A program made the position numbers and the translations under genes. Below are positions 17,706 through 25,281 of a stretch of DNA of 64,000 bases, piece by piece. Numbering within the stretch: the first letter of the stretch is position 1; the number at the start of each line of letters is the position of its first letter. Source of the DNA: Chitinophagaceae bacterium (lineage in GTDB: Bacteria; Bacteroidota; Bacteroidia; Chitinophagales; Chitinophagaceae); the NCBI GenBank assembly GCA_016787085.1, contig JAEUVJ010000070.1:34729-98728 (forward strand), written 5' to 3'. The notes beneath the pieces were generated by a model. It was given only the letters and a program-made list of their open reading frames with translations. It was not told the origin of the DNA and ran no database searches.

Positions 17706-18698
17706 ATGAAGGCGATCATACCAGTAGCAGGGGCAGGCACGAAGCTTCGTCCTCATAGTTATACTCAACCCAAAGCGCTTATTCCTTTAGCCGGGAAGAC
17801 GGTACTCAGTATCATTATTGACCAGTTGCGTGAAGCAGGTATTCATGAATTTATTTTTATCGTAGGTTACCTCGGCGACAAGATCAGGGATTACGTGGAA
17901 GCCAGGTACCCCGATCTGCATGCACATTATGTACAGCAGATAGACAGGCAGGGTATTGGCCACGCCATTAACCTGGCACGGGGTATTGTAAACAATGATG
18001 AAGTATTTGTGGTGCTGGGTGATACCATTTGTGAATACGATGTAAAAGAAGTGGTGAACAGTCCCGATTCGATGCTTGGTGTAAGAAAAGTGGATGATCC
18101 CCGTGAATTCGGCGTGGCGGAAATGGATGATGATGGCTACATAGATCATGTGGTGGAAAAGCCACAGATACCCAAGTCGAATATGGCGCTGGTGGGTATC
18201 TACAAGATCAAGGAATCTGAGATGCTGTTCCATTGCCTGGAAAATAATTTCGTACAGGGACTGCGCACCCACGGCGAGTACAGTCTTACAGATGCCCTGG
18301 ATTGCATGCTGCAGAAAGGCGCTAAGTTCAAACCTTTCAAAGTAGATAGCTGGTTTGACTGCGGGCGAAAGGAAACGCTGCTGGAGTCCAATGCTACACT
18401 GCTGAAGAAATTTGTGTCGCAAAACGGGAAGGAATATCATTTTGAGAACACCGTGATCATCCCGCCGGTCAGTATCGGCGAAGGCTGCGATATTAAGAAT
18501 TCGATCATCGGTCCGAATGTCACTATCGGCGATCATACTACGCTGAATTATTCCATTGTCAGGAACTCGATCATTGGATCCTACTCCAATTTATATGATA
18601 TTGTATTAGAAGATTCACTCATCGGCAGCGATTCAGGCCTGCAGGGAGAGACCAGACAATTGAATATCGGGGATAATACAACCATTGACCTCGGGTAA
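17706..18698 (+). CDS. Sugar nucleotidyltransferase with beta-helix tail (330 aa)
   Basis: The N-terminal nucleotidyltransferase domain (about 1-235) carries GAGTKLRPHSYTQPKALIP, the nucleotide- and phosphate-binding loop of glucose-1-phosphate thymidylyl/uridylyl transferases, then FVVLGDTICEYD with the metal-binding Asp and VEKPQIPKSN. The tail (about 245-330) shows hexapeptide-repeat character (SIGEGCDIKNSIIGPNVTIG). It probably makes an NDP-sugar precursor for a surface polysaccharide; the exact sugar is not decidable. The ATG at 17706 is preferred to a start 39 nt upstream because the family motif follows at once. Confidence 0.88.
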   Translation: MKAIIPVAGAGTKLRPHSYTQPKALIPLAGKTVLSIIIDQLREAGIHEFIFIVGYLGDKIRDYVEARYPDLHAHYVQQIDRQGIGHAINLARGIVNNDEVFVVLGDTICEYDVKEVVNSPDSMLGVRKVDDPREFGVAEMDDDGYIDHVVEKPQIPKSNMALVGIYKIKESEMLFHCLENNFVQGLRTHGEYSLTDALDCMLQKGAKFKPFKVDSWFDCGRKETLLESNATLLKKFVSQNGKEYHFENTVIIPPVSIGEGCDIKNSIIGPNVTIGDHTTLNYSIVRNSIIGSYSNLYDIVLEDSLIGSDSGLQGETRQLNIGDNTTIDLG

Positions 18699-18797
18699 AT
18701 CTGGTTACCAGTTTCGATTTTTTACTCCTGCATTTGTAATTAACTTTCAATACGGCAGACCCTGCAACTTGTAGCAGGCAACGGTTACCTTTACAGT

Positions 18798-19751
18798 ATG
18801 ACCAACTTCTCTAATCGTATCACTCAGCTTTTCGGTATTGATTATCCTATTATACAAGCCGGCATGATATGGGCCAGTGGCTGGAGACTGGCCAGTGCCG
18901 TAAGCAATGCCGGCGGTCTGGGCCTGTTAGGCAGCGGCAGCATGTACCCTGATGTTTTGCGGGAACATATACAAAAATGCAGGGCGGCAACCGACCGTCC
19001 TTTTGGGGTCAATGTGCCTTTATTATACCCGGATATTGACAAGCATATCCGGGTCATTATCGAAGAGGAAGTAAAAGTTGTTTTTACCTCTGCGGGTAAC
19101 CCTAAAACATGGACCGGTATCCTGAAAGAAAAAGGAATTACCGTAGTGCATGTGGTCAGTTCATCAAAGTTTGCCCGTAAAGCAGAAGAAGCTGGCTGTG
19201 ATGCCATAGTAGCTGAAGGGTTTGAAGCCGGCGGACATAACGGGAGAGAAGAGACCACTACCATGGTGCTGATACCGGCCGTAACAGAGGCGGTAAAGAT
19301 CCCCGTGATAGCAGCAGGGGGAATTGCCACAGGCCGGCAGATGCTGGCGGCCATGGTCATGGGGGCGGAAGGGGTGCAGGTGGGCAGCCGTTTTGTGGCC
19401 AGCGAGGAAGCCTCCTCTCACATCGAGTTCAAAAACAAAGTGATCAATTCTCAGGAGGGGGACACAGTACTTACTATGAAGCAATTGACCCCTGTCAGGC
19501 TGATAAAGAACAAATTTTACCAACAGGTGCAGGAAGCGGAGCAGAAAGGGGCAACCCCGGAAGAGCTGAAGGCGTTACTGGGAAGAGCAAGGGCCAAAAA
19601 GGGAATGTTCGAAGGGGATATGGACGAGGGAGAGCTGGAAATTGGCCAGGTAAGTTCCCTGCTGGATAATATTTTACCCGCTGCAACGATCGTAAAAAAT
19701 TTGTGGTCAGAGTTCAGCGAGGCGTTGGAGAATCCGGTGAAAATCCTTTAA
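18798..19751 (+). CDS. FabK/nitronate monooxygenase-family FMN oxidoreductase (317 aa)
   Basis: A TIM-barrel flavoenzyme of the family that includes enoyl-ACP reductase II (FabK, last step of fatty-acid elongation) and nitronate monooxygenase. Motifs: DYPIIQAGMIWASG, NAGGLGLLGSG, FGVNVPLLYPD, TSAGNPK, EGFEAGGHNG with the candidate catalytic His147, and PVIAAGGIATG plus GAEGVQVGSRF for the FMN phosphate. From memory the order and wording resemble characterised FabK closely, including the helical C-terminal tail, but this family is often labelled nitronate monooxygenase. It stands alone, away from other fab genes. Family is sure; substrate is not. Confidence 0.85.
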   Translation: MTNFSNRITQLFGIDYPIIQAGMIWASGWRLASAVSNAGGLGLLGSGSMYPDVLREHIQKCRAATDRPFGVNVPLLYPDIDKHIRVIIEEEVKVVFTSAGNPKTWTGILKEKGITVVHVVSSSKFARKAEEAGCDAIVAEGFEAGGHNGREETTTMVLIPAVTEAVKIPVIAAGGIATGRQMLAAMVMGAEGVQVGSRFVASEEASSHIEFKNKVINSQEGDTVLTMKQLTPVRLIKNKFYQQVQEAEQKGATPEELKALLGRARAKKGMFEGDMDEGELEIGQVSSLLDNILPAATIVKNLWSEFSEALENPVKIL

Positions 19752-19778
19752 ATTTGATAACGCAGCGGGATAGATGTA

Positions 19779-19799
19779 TTGTAAAACCAGTTTTTACAA
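19779..19799. promoter_or_regulatory. Hairpin before the carboxypeptidase-regulatory-like gene
   Basis: TTGTAAAA (19779-19786) and TTTTACAA (19792-19799) form a perfect 8-bp inverted repeat with a 5-nt loop, 28 nt past the upstream stop and 18 nt before the next ATG. It could be a weak terminator or an operator. Confidence 0.3.
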
Positions 19800-19817
19800 C
19801 TCCAAAAACCATTAAAC

Positions 19818-20234
19818 ATGCGACTAAAGATCCTTTTGCTGGGCATTAGCTTTCTGGGTTTTACGGCAGCCAAAGCCAATAATGGCCCTGATCCCGAAAC
19901 GGGATGTAATAAAGTAGCGGGTTGTGATAAGAAGAAAGGGGATGAGATCAACGGCGTGATCGTTCATGCTGAAAGTAAAAAGCCCATCAAAGATGTAAGC
20001 GTTACGGCTTACTTAGTTACCAAAAAAGAAAAAAATGCAGTAAGCGATGACGAAGGTGGCTATTCATTTGATGAATTAAAGCCGGGCACTTATCGTTTTG
20101 TATTTGAGAAGGCTGGTTTCAAAAGGGTGACCAAAGAAAGAGTGGTCATTAAAACAGATGAAGCCTTCCAGTTGAATATTGAAATGATCGAGAGCCGGGA
20201 TTCGGACCTGATGCCATCGCCGTTCCATTTCTGA
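19818..20234 (+). CDS. Small secreted carboxypeptidase-regulatory-like domain protein (138 aa)
   Basis: A signal peptide (about 1-20, cleavage near AKA) is followed by a cysteine-containing stretch (TGCNKVAGCDKKK), then one CarboxypepD_reg/CNA-B-like beta-sandwich (about 43-125): INGVIVHAESKKPIKDVSV, DDEGGYSFDELKPGTYRFVF, KAGFKRV. Such domains usually form the N-terminal extension of TonB-dependent receptors or occur as free periplasmic modules. This one has no fused barrel. It has its own terminator downstream. Function unknown. Confidence 0.8.
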   Translation: MRLKILLLGISFLGFTAAKANNGPDPETGCNKVAGCDKKKGDEINGVIVHAESKKPIKDVSVTAYLVTKKEKNAVSDDEGGYSFDELKPGTYRFVFEKAGFKRVTKERVVIKTDEAFQLNIEMIESRDSDLMPSPFHF

Positions 20235-20257
20235 TACGCCTATTTTTAAAATATTTG

Positions 20258-20287
20258 AAGCCCTGTCTTATAAGATGGGGCTTTTTT
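20258..20287 (+). terminator. Rho-independent terminator
   Basis: The arms AAGCCC...TCTTA and TAAGA...GGGGCTT form a stem with a small internal bulge, followed by TTTTTT. It ends the transcript of the small secreted protein. Confidence 0.75.
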
Positions 20288-20355
20288 ACTACTATATAAG
20301 AGATAGTGATTCGTTCTTGTTTTGTTAAGTGATTTCTGCAAAAATCAAACTACAG

Positions 20356-20363
20356 TATGTTTG
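20356..20363 (+). promoter_or_regulatory. -7 box (TATGTTTG) directly before the M48 peptidase start
   Basis: A perfect TAnnTTTG match whose last base lies only 4 nt before the ATG at 20368. If used, the transcript would be leaderless or start at the ATG. Confidence 0.45.
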
Positions 20364-20367
20364 CATC

Positions 20368-21447
20368 ATGAAAACATGGTTTGGCTTCTATTATGATTCC
20401 CGCGGAGCAGAGCCCGTAGATGCCAGCATACTGGCGGCAGAGGAGTTTATCTCTTTTGCCTGGCGTACACCGGAAGGGGAGGCGCAGAAGCTGAAATGGG
20501 ATATGAAGGATGTGGAAGCTGTAGCCGATAACAGCGTCCAGGGAACGGTGATCACCTATAACCGGGACAATAGTAGGCGCCTCGTTATTCCCGGTAAAGA
20601 AGCTGCCGATTTTATCAGGCAGATAAAAGCCGAAAAGGCAAAACCCTGGCATAAAAAAGGCAGAACAAAAGACGGGCTTCGTAATCTCAGTATCTTCCTG
20701 GGTTTTGCAGGCATATTGGTGATAGCTTACCTGTTATTGGTCCCCTGGTTATCGGAGAAATTAGCTTCCACTGTTTCTGTCCAAACGGAACAGCAGTTTG
20801 GCGATGCGGTATATACTTCTATGCAGCGGGCTATGCCGGAAAACCCGCATGCCACTATTCTTGTCAATGATTTTTTCAGGCAAATGCAGGTGCCCACAGA
20901 ATATGATGTGCGGATAGCGGTGGTGGAAGGCGATGTGGTCAATGCTTTTGCGTTACCGGGCGGTCGTATTGTAGTGTATTCTGCTTTGCTCGGTCAACTG
21001 ACAGATTATACTGAATTAGCCGCTTTGCTGAGTCATGAGTTCACGCATGTAAACAACCGTCATTCTACTAAATCCATATTCCGGAGGCTGGGCTCCAAAG
21101 TATTCCTGGGGCTTTTGCTTGGCAATACCGGCAGTGTAATGGCCGTATTGGTTGACCAGGCCGATAGTTTTAAATCGCTGACCTATTCAAGAAGCCTGGA
21201 GAAAGAAGCCGACCTTGAAGGATTGGAAATACTAAATGAACGCCAGATAGACCCTGCTGGTTTCATTGGATTGTTCAGGCATTTGAAAGCTTCGGCGCCT
21301 GCTTCGGCTTTGCCCGAAATGCTGGAGAGCCATCCTGACATTGATAACCGGATCGCTTATATCCGGGAAGCCTCTGCAAAAAGTGCCGTAAAAGATAACC
21401 CGGAACTAAAAGCTATTTTTGAAAAAATAAAAACAATAATACCATGA
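20368..21447 (+). CDS. Membrane-anchored M48-family zinc metallopeptidase (359 aa)
   Basis: Residues 1-95 form a small beta domain often seen before M48 peptidases in Bacteroidota (MKTWFGFYYDSRGAEP). One transmembrane helix (about 106-128) anchors the protein. The M48 domain follows, with His223, Glu224 and His227 of HEFTH and the third-ligand region EKEADLEGLEIL, about 50 residues on. Relatives (HtpX, BepA, LoiP) cut misfolded membrane or outer-membrane proteins. The start at 20368 is preferred to one 39 nt upstream. Its stop overlaps the YbjQ start by 4 bp (ATGA), so the two genes are translationally coupled. Confidence 0.9.
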   Translation: MKTWFGFYYDSRGAEPVDASILAAEEFISFAWRTPEGEAQKLKWDMKDVEAVADNSVQGTVITYNRDNSRRLVIPGKEAADFIRQIKAEKAKPWHKKGRTKDGLRNLSIFLGFAGILVIAYLLLVPWLSEKLASTVSVQTEQQFGDAVYTSMQRAMPENPHATILVNDFFRQMQVPTEYDVRIAVVEGDVVNAFALPGGRIVVYSALLGQLTDYTELAALLSHEFTHVNNRHSTKSIFRRLGSKVFLGLLLGNTGSVMAVLVDQADSFKSLTYSRSLEKEADLEGLEILNERQIDPAGFIGLFRHLKASAPASALPEMLESHPDIDNRIAYIREASAKSAVKDNPELKAIFEKIKTIIP

Positions 21448-21761
21448 TCATTACAACCACCGGTTTTATCGAAGGCAGGCCGGTACAGCAGTACCTTGGC
21501 GTCATCAATGCGCAAAGTATCATCGGCGCCAACATCTTCAAAGATATCCTGGGAGGTCTAAGGGATGTATTTGGCGGTCGCAGTAAAACATATGAGAAAG
21601 TAATTGAACAGGCCAAGGAAGATGCACTCCGGGAACTGGCAGAAAAGGCCCAGGCCGCCGGGGCCAATGCGATTGTAGGCGTTGACCTGGATTTTGAGAC
21701 CATCGGCGGTAGCGGCAGTATGCTGATGGTGATCGCTTCCGGTACAGCGGTAAGAATATAG
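21444..21761 (+). CDS. YbjQ/UPF0145 heavy-metal-binding-domain family protein
   Basis: At 105 residues it has the length and the sequence of the YbjQ family: MIITTTGFIEGRPVQQYLGV at the start, then GGRSKTYEK, REDALRELAEKAQ-type helix, and GANAIVGVDLDFE. The family forms pentameric rings; its function is unsettled despite the heavy-metal label. The ATGA overlap with the M48 gene suggests the two products work together or need fixed stoichiometry. Cytoplasmic, no signal peptide. Confidence 0.9.
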   Translation: MIITTTGFIEGRPVQQYLGVINAQSIIGANIFKDILGGLRDVFGGRSKTYEKVIEQAKEDALRELAEKAQAAGANAIVGVDLDFETIGGSGSMLMVIASGTAVRI

Positions 21762-21788
21762 TTTTATAACAGTTTTAGGTGCATAGAA

Positions 21789-21822
21789 AAACCCCGCCTC
21801 ACAACCGGCGGGGTTTATTTTT
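21789..21822. terminator. Bidirectional rho-independent terminator
   Basis: The arms AAACCCCGCC (21789-21798) and GGCGGGGTTT (21807-21816) are perfect over an 8-nt loop, with A- and T-rich flanks. It serves both the YbjQ gene and the convergent coiled-coil gene. Confidence 0.85.
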
Positions 21823-21846
21823 CATGGCTGGTTCTGGCAAAAAGTA

Positions 21847-22746
21847 CTAATCAATATCCATATCGAAATCATCGTCGCTTTTTTTGATATTGAACTTTTT
21901 ATGTTTTTCTAAGAAGCTTTTGTATTTAAGGTAGGTTTCCTGGCTGGCTTTCTTGCCATTGATGATCAGTTCACCGTCCTCATGTTTGAGGGTGTATGTT
22001 TCATTCTTTTTGATCAGGCCGTCCTTGTCCAGGCCATCTACAAAATTCTTGTATTCCTTTATTTCTACTTTGGCTTTTTCGATCTCCGCTTTAGCTTTCT
22101 GCATTTCTTTTTCTATTTCCGGTCCTATTTTCTCCATCTCTTTTTTGGCTTTGGCCATTTCTTCTTCCATTTCTTTCATGTTGATCTTCTTTACCTCTTC
22201 CAGTTCCACCCGGATCTTGTCCATATCTATTTTGGCAATGGATTCCTTCACTTCCCGCTGTATCTTTTCAAAATCTACTTCCTTCATGGCTTTATCCATT
22301 TCGAGTTTCATCTTATCACTGTCAAATTCTTTCATCGACTCTTTCAGTTCCTTCTGCATCTTTGCCATGTCAATGTCTAATTTGGACATTGATTCTTTTA
22401 TCTCCTTCTGAATTTTTTCAAAATCTACTTCCTTCATCGCTTTTTCCACTTCCATCCTGATCTTCTGGCCATCCAGTTCTTTCATGGCAATTTCGATCTC
22501 TTTCATCGCATTCTTTAGCTCCAGCTCGATATTTACCCGGTCCAGTTCAACCAGCACCTCATCAAGGTCCCGTACTTTTTTATCACGATCTGTTTTCTTG
22601 CCTTTAGGAACGGAATCGGTAAAATTTTGCTGTGGTTGAAAACGATCAGGAGACTGCTTTCCTTTCCATGAGATAAGCGCAATAGCGGCTCCGGCGACAA
22701 ATAACACCAGCAGGATGCGTCCTGCTGCAATTGATCCTGGTTTCAT
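21847..22746 (-). CDS. Membrane-anchored coiled-coil repeat protein (299 aa), unknown function
   Basis: One N-terminal transmembrane helix (about 10-27), then a Pro-poor, highly charged helical rod (about 55-235). Residues 87-184 are built of 16-18-residue units such as AMKEVDFEKIQKEIKE and SMKEFDSDKMKLEMDK; the first recurs exactly 50 residues later (103 and 153). A short C-terminal domain (about 250-285; KHEDGELIINGKKAS) and an acidic tail (DDDFDMDID) follow. The tail domain recalls the extracytoplasmic end of some Bacteroidota BlaR1/M56 peptidase proteins, but no peptidase is present. It probably forms a rod-like periplasmic or cytoplasmic scaffold. Function unknown. Confidence 0.85.
   Translation of the reverse strand: MKPGSIAAGRILLVLFVAGAAIALISWKGKQSPDRFQPQQNFTDSVPKGKKTDRDKKVRDLDEVLVELDRVNIELELKNAMKEIEIAMKELDGQKIRMEVEKAMKEVDFEKIQKEIKESMSKLDIDMAKMQKELKESMKEFDSDKMKLEMDKAMKEVDFEKIQREVKESIAKIDMDKIRVELEEVKKINMKEMEEEMAKAKKEMEKIGPEIEKEMQKAKAEIEKAKVEIKEYKNFVDGLDKDGLIKKNETYTLKHEDGELIINGKKASQETYLKYKSFLEKHKKFNIKKSDDDFDMDID
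22195..22488 (-). repeat. Coding 48-54-bp repeat units in the coiled-coil gene
   Basis: It encodes residues 87-184: six units of 16 residues (one of 18). A 17-residue segment is repeated with two conservative changes at a distance of exactly 150 bp, showing a higher-order duplication of three units. Confidence 0.75.
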
Positions 22747-22772
22747 ACAAATCTTTTTAGGTTTAATGAATC

Positions 22773-22817
22773 ACGAAGTGTTTCGTATCAAATATACGAC
22801 TGATTTCGTATTTCAAA
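22773..22817 (-). promoter_or_regulatory. Promoter and possible operator of the coiled-coil gene
   Basis: On the minus strand TTTG (22817-22814) lies 17 bases before TATATTTG (22796-22789). Around it sit two direct copies of TTTCGTAT (22781-22788 and 22804-22811) and the palindrome ACGAA-GTGT-TTCGT (22773-22786). The arrangement looks like regulator binding sites over the promoter. Confidence 0.45.
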
Positions 22818-22886
22818 ACATCTTTTTTTGTTTAAGGATTATTTTAACAAACTGAGGGTATCAGGACCGGACAGCCCTGAAAAGAA

Positions 22887-22919
22887 AAATGAGAAAGCAG
22901 AAACCCTGCTTTCTCATTT
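22887..22919 (-). terminator. Rho-independent terminator of the ABC exporter operon
   Basis: The arms AAATGAGAAAGCAG (22887-22900) and CTGCTTTCTCATTT (22906-22919) form a perfect 14-bp stem with a 5-nt loop. The minus-strand product ends in TTTTTCTTTT. Confidence 0.85.
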
Positions 22920-22940
22920 CTGATTATTTATTATTCATTT

Positions 22941-24212
22941 TTAGTTTTTCCGGAAAGCCCATTTCAGCATTTCCTTCCAGCTTGGCTTTTTACCATACAT
23001 CAGGATGCCGGTCCGGTATATCTTACCACTGAGCCAGACGGTGAAAATGAAACCGGCGATCAGTAATCCCATGGAAAGGCCTAATTGCCACCACGGCACC
23101 GTCCCCGGTACCCCAAAGGGTATTCTCGCCATCATGACAATAGGCGAACTGAAAGGAATGATACTGGCCCAGACCGCCAGCTTACCGGTAGGTTCGCTGA
23201 TGGTTACCGTCATGATAGCGATCGAGAAGATAACCAGCATGGTTACCGGGAAGCTTAAAGATTGTGCCTCCCGCATGTCTTCGTTCACGGCGCTGCCGAT
23301 AGCTGCATACAAAGAAGAGTAAAAAAAGAAACCGCCGAGGAAATAAAACCCAAAACAGAACAGGATCAGCGGGATATTAATACCGGCAAATACTTTTTGT
23401 ACCTGGCCTACCACTCCGCTCATCATACCGCTGCCCCCGGCTTTGGTAATATTATAAATAATAAAGATAAAAGCGATCCAGAGCAAGAACTGTGTCAAAG
23501 CCACCAGCCCAATACCCAGGATCTTTCCCAGCATGAGTTGAAAAGGCTTGACCGATGACACGATCACCTCGGCAATGCGGTTGGTCTTTTCTTCCATGAC
23601 ACCCATCATTACCTGTGAGCCATAGATAAGCAGAATAAGGTAGATCAGGAAACCTGCGACATACCCGATGGTACTGGCTACTCCTGAATCAGCTGTTTCA
23701 TCCTTTATGTTCTTTGGAATGATATTTACCCGGCTGCTATTCAGTATCATTTTTTTGTTTTCATCAATGCCCAGCTTTTCATTTTTGATCTCATCCCAGA
23801 TACTGTTCAACTTTTTTTCAACCTGGGCGGCCGATCCGATGCCTAAGGTCCGGCTGGTCTGCAATGGTTCATTAATACCTTGTTCCCAGCTAGCATGTTG
23901 CGGAATGATGATAAATCCATCATAACCCTGGTCTGTAAAATTCTTCTTTAAACTATCCGGGTTATCTGTTACCAACCGCAGGATGGAAGAACTGTCCTTC
24001 AGGTTCTCTCTTTCTATTTTTCCCTTGTCAAAATAGCCTGATGAATCAATGATGGCTACACGCAGGCGTGATTTTCCTTTTTCGCCAAGGTATCCCATGC
24101 CGAATATCAATGCGAGGTATAATAAAGGAAAGAGGATCGTACTGATGATAAACGTTTTTTTCCTGACCCGGGTCAGGTATTCTCTTTTTATGATGAGTAA
24201 TATCTTGTTCAT
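22941..24212 (-). CDS. ABC-2 type transporter permease (NatB-like)
   Basis: A 423-residue permease of the ABC-2/NatB type. One helix near residues 20-40 is followed by a large extracytoplasmic domain (about 45-180), then five to six helices (about 185-405). The segment MMGVMEEKTNRIAEVIVSSVKPFQLMLGK is the typical coupling region that meets the ATPase. It lies 31 bp downstream of the ATPase gene. The NatAB family exports sodium or small amphipathic compounds; the substrate here is not evident. Confidence 0.9.
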   Translation of the reverse strand: MNKILLIIKREYLTRVRKKTFIISTILFPLLYLALIFGMGYLGEKGKSRLRVAIIDSSGYFDKGKIERENLKDSSSILRLVTDNPDSLKKNFTDQGYDGFIIIPQHASWEQGINEPLQTSRTLGIGSAAQVEKKLNSIWDEIKNEKLGIDENKKMILNSSRVNIIPKNIKDETADSGVASTIGYVAGFLIYLILLIYGSQVMMGVMEEKTNRIAEVIVSSVKPFQLMLGKILGIGLVALTQFLLWIAFIFIIYNITKAGGSGMMSGVVGQVQKVFAGINIPLILFCFGFYFLGGFFFYSSLYAAIGSAVNEDMREAQSLSFPVTMLVIFSIAIMTVTISEPTGKLAVWASIIPFSSPIVMMARIPFGVPGTVPWWQLGLSMGLLIAGFIFTVWLSGKIYRTGILMYGKKPSWKEMLKWAFRKN

Positions 24213-24243
24213 GTGACCGGTTTTGGGATTGGTTTATGTTTGA

Positions 24244-25182
24244 TCAGGCTGTTACTTCCTGGAACTGCCGGGCAGTGGGTGTATTTCCCACCAGGCGGAT
24301 AAAGATGTCATTCAGGGAAGGCAGTATTTCATTGAATGATTCTATCCGCAGGCCCTTGTTGATGAAGTATTGTAACACATCATTATTACTGTAGCCGGGA
24401 TCTACTTTTATCACCACTTCGTTGTCATCTTTTTTCTTTACTTCAAAAAGGTGTATGGCCAGGTGTTCCGGCGTCACATGATCGGCAAAGCTTACTTTGA
24501 ATAGATGCTCTTTGAAATCCTGTTTTACCTGTTTTACTGTGCCATCGAGGATCTTTTGGCCCTTATTCACGAGGGCGATATGGTCGCATATCTCTTCCAC
24601 CTGCTCCATACGATGAGTACTGAAGATGATGGTGGCCCCTTTCTGGGCGAGGTTATAGATCTCGTCTTTGATCAGGTTGGTATTGACGGGATCGAGGCCG
24701 CTGAAAGGTTCATCAAGAATGATGAGTTTAGGTTCGTGTAAAACCGTGGTAACGAACTGCAGTTTTTGCGACATACCTTTTGAAAGATCTTCCACTTTCT
24801 TATTCCACCAGGTATGCATATCAAATTTGATGAACCATTCTTTGATCTTCCGGTTCGCTTCGCTTCTTTTTAACCCTTTCAGTTGTGCAAGGTATTCCGT
24901 TTGCTCGCCGATCTTCATTTTTTTGTATAGTCCTCTTTCTTCAGGCATATACCCGATCTTACTGATATCATTAATGGGATCAAATTTTTTCCCGTCGAAA
25001 AAGATATCTCCTTCATCCGGGTAAAAGATCCCGGTGATCATGCGGATCAGCGTGGTCTTACCGGCGCCATTGGGTCCGAGTAATCCGAATATCTGTCCTT
25101 TTTCAATGGTAAGGCTGATGTCGTCAACCGCTTTTTGCGTAGCAAAGTATTTTCTCAGGTGATGAAGTTCCAGTATGGGCAT
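24244..25182 (-). CDS. ABC transporter ATP-binding protein (NatA-like)
   Basis: A 312-residue ATPase partner of the downstream permease. Walker A is GLLGPNGAGKTT, the Q-loop region is GYMPEERGLYKKMK, the signature is LSKGMSQKLQ, Walker B is LIILDEPFSGLDP and the H-loop is IFSTHRMEQ. The C-terminal 90 residues form the DUF4162-like extension common in this group. The ATG at 25182 is preferred to one 39 nt upstream because MPILELHHLRK is the standard start and a promoter lies between the two. Confidence 0.93.
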   Translation of the reverse strand: MPILELHHLRKYFATQKAVDDISLTIEKGQIFGLLGPNGAGKTTLIRMITGIFYPDEGDIFFDGKKFDPINDISKIGYMPEERGLYKKMKIGEQTEYLAQLKGLKRSEANRKIKEWFIKFDMHTWWNKKVEDLSKGMSQKLQFVTTVLHEPKLIILDEPFSGLDPVNTNLIKDEIYNLAQKGATIIFSTHRMEQVEEICDHIALVNKGQKILDGTVKQVKQDFKEHLFKVSFADHVTPEHLAIHLFEVKKKDDNEVVIKVDPGYSNNDVLQYFINKGLRIESFNEILPSLNDIFIRLVGNTPTARQFQEVTA

Positions 25183-25199
25183 GGTAAAAAATTGTATCG

Positions 25200-25231
25200 C
25201 AAAAATAGAGGTTACGGACAATCAGGGACAA
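25200..25231 (-). promoter_or_regulatory. Promoter of the natAB-like operon
   Basis: On the minus strand TTG (25231-25229) lies 21 bases before TATTTTTG (25207-25200), 17 nt ahead of the ATG. It is a good match to the Bacteroidota consensus. Confidence 0.55.
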
Positions 25232-25281
25232 TATTTCGGTGAACGGGGTGGTAAACGGAGCGAACCGGCAAAAGCAGGCTG

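Noticed and set aside
21953..22411. 152-codon plus-strand frame rich in Phe, Ser and Ile
   Set aside because: It is the mirror of the Lys/Glu/Met-rich repeat gene on the other strand; low-complexity coding DNA gives open antisense frames.
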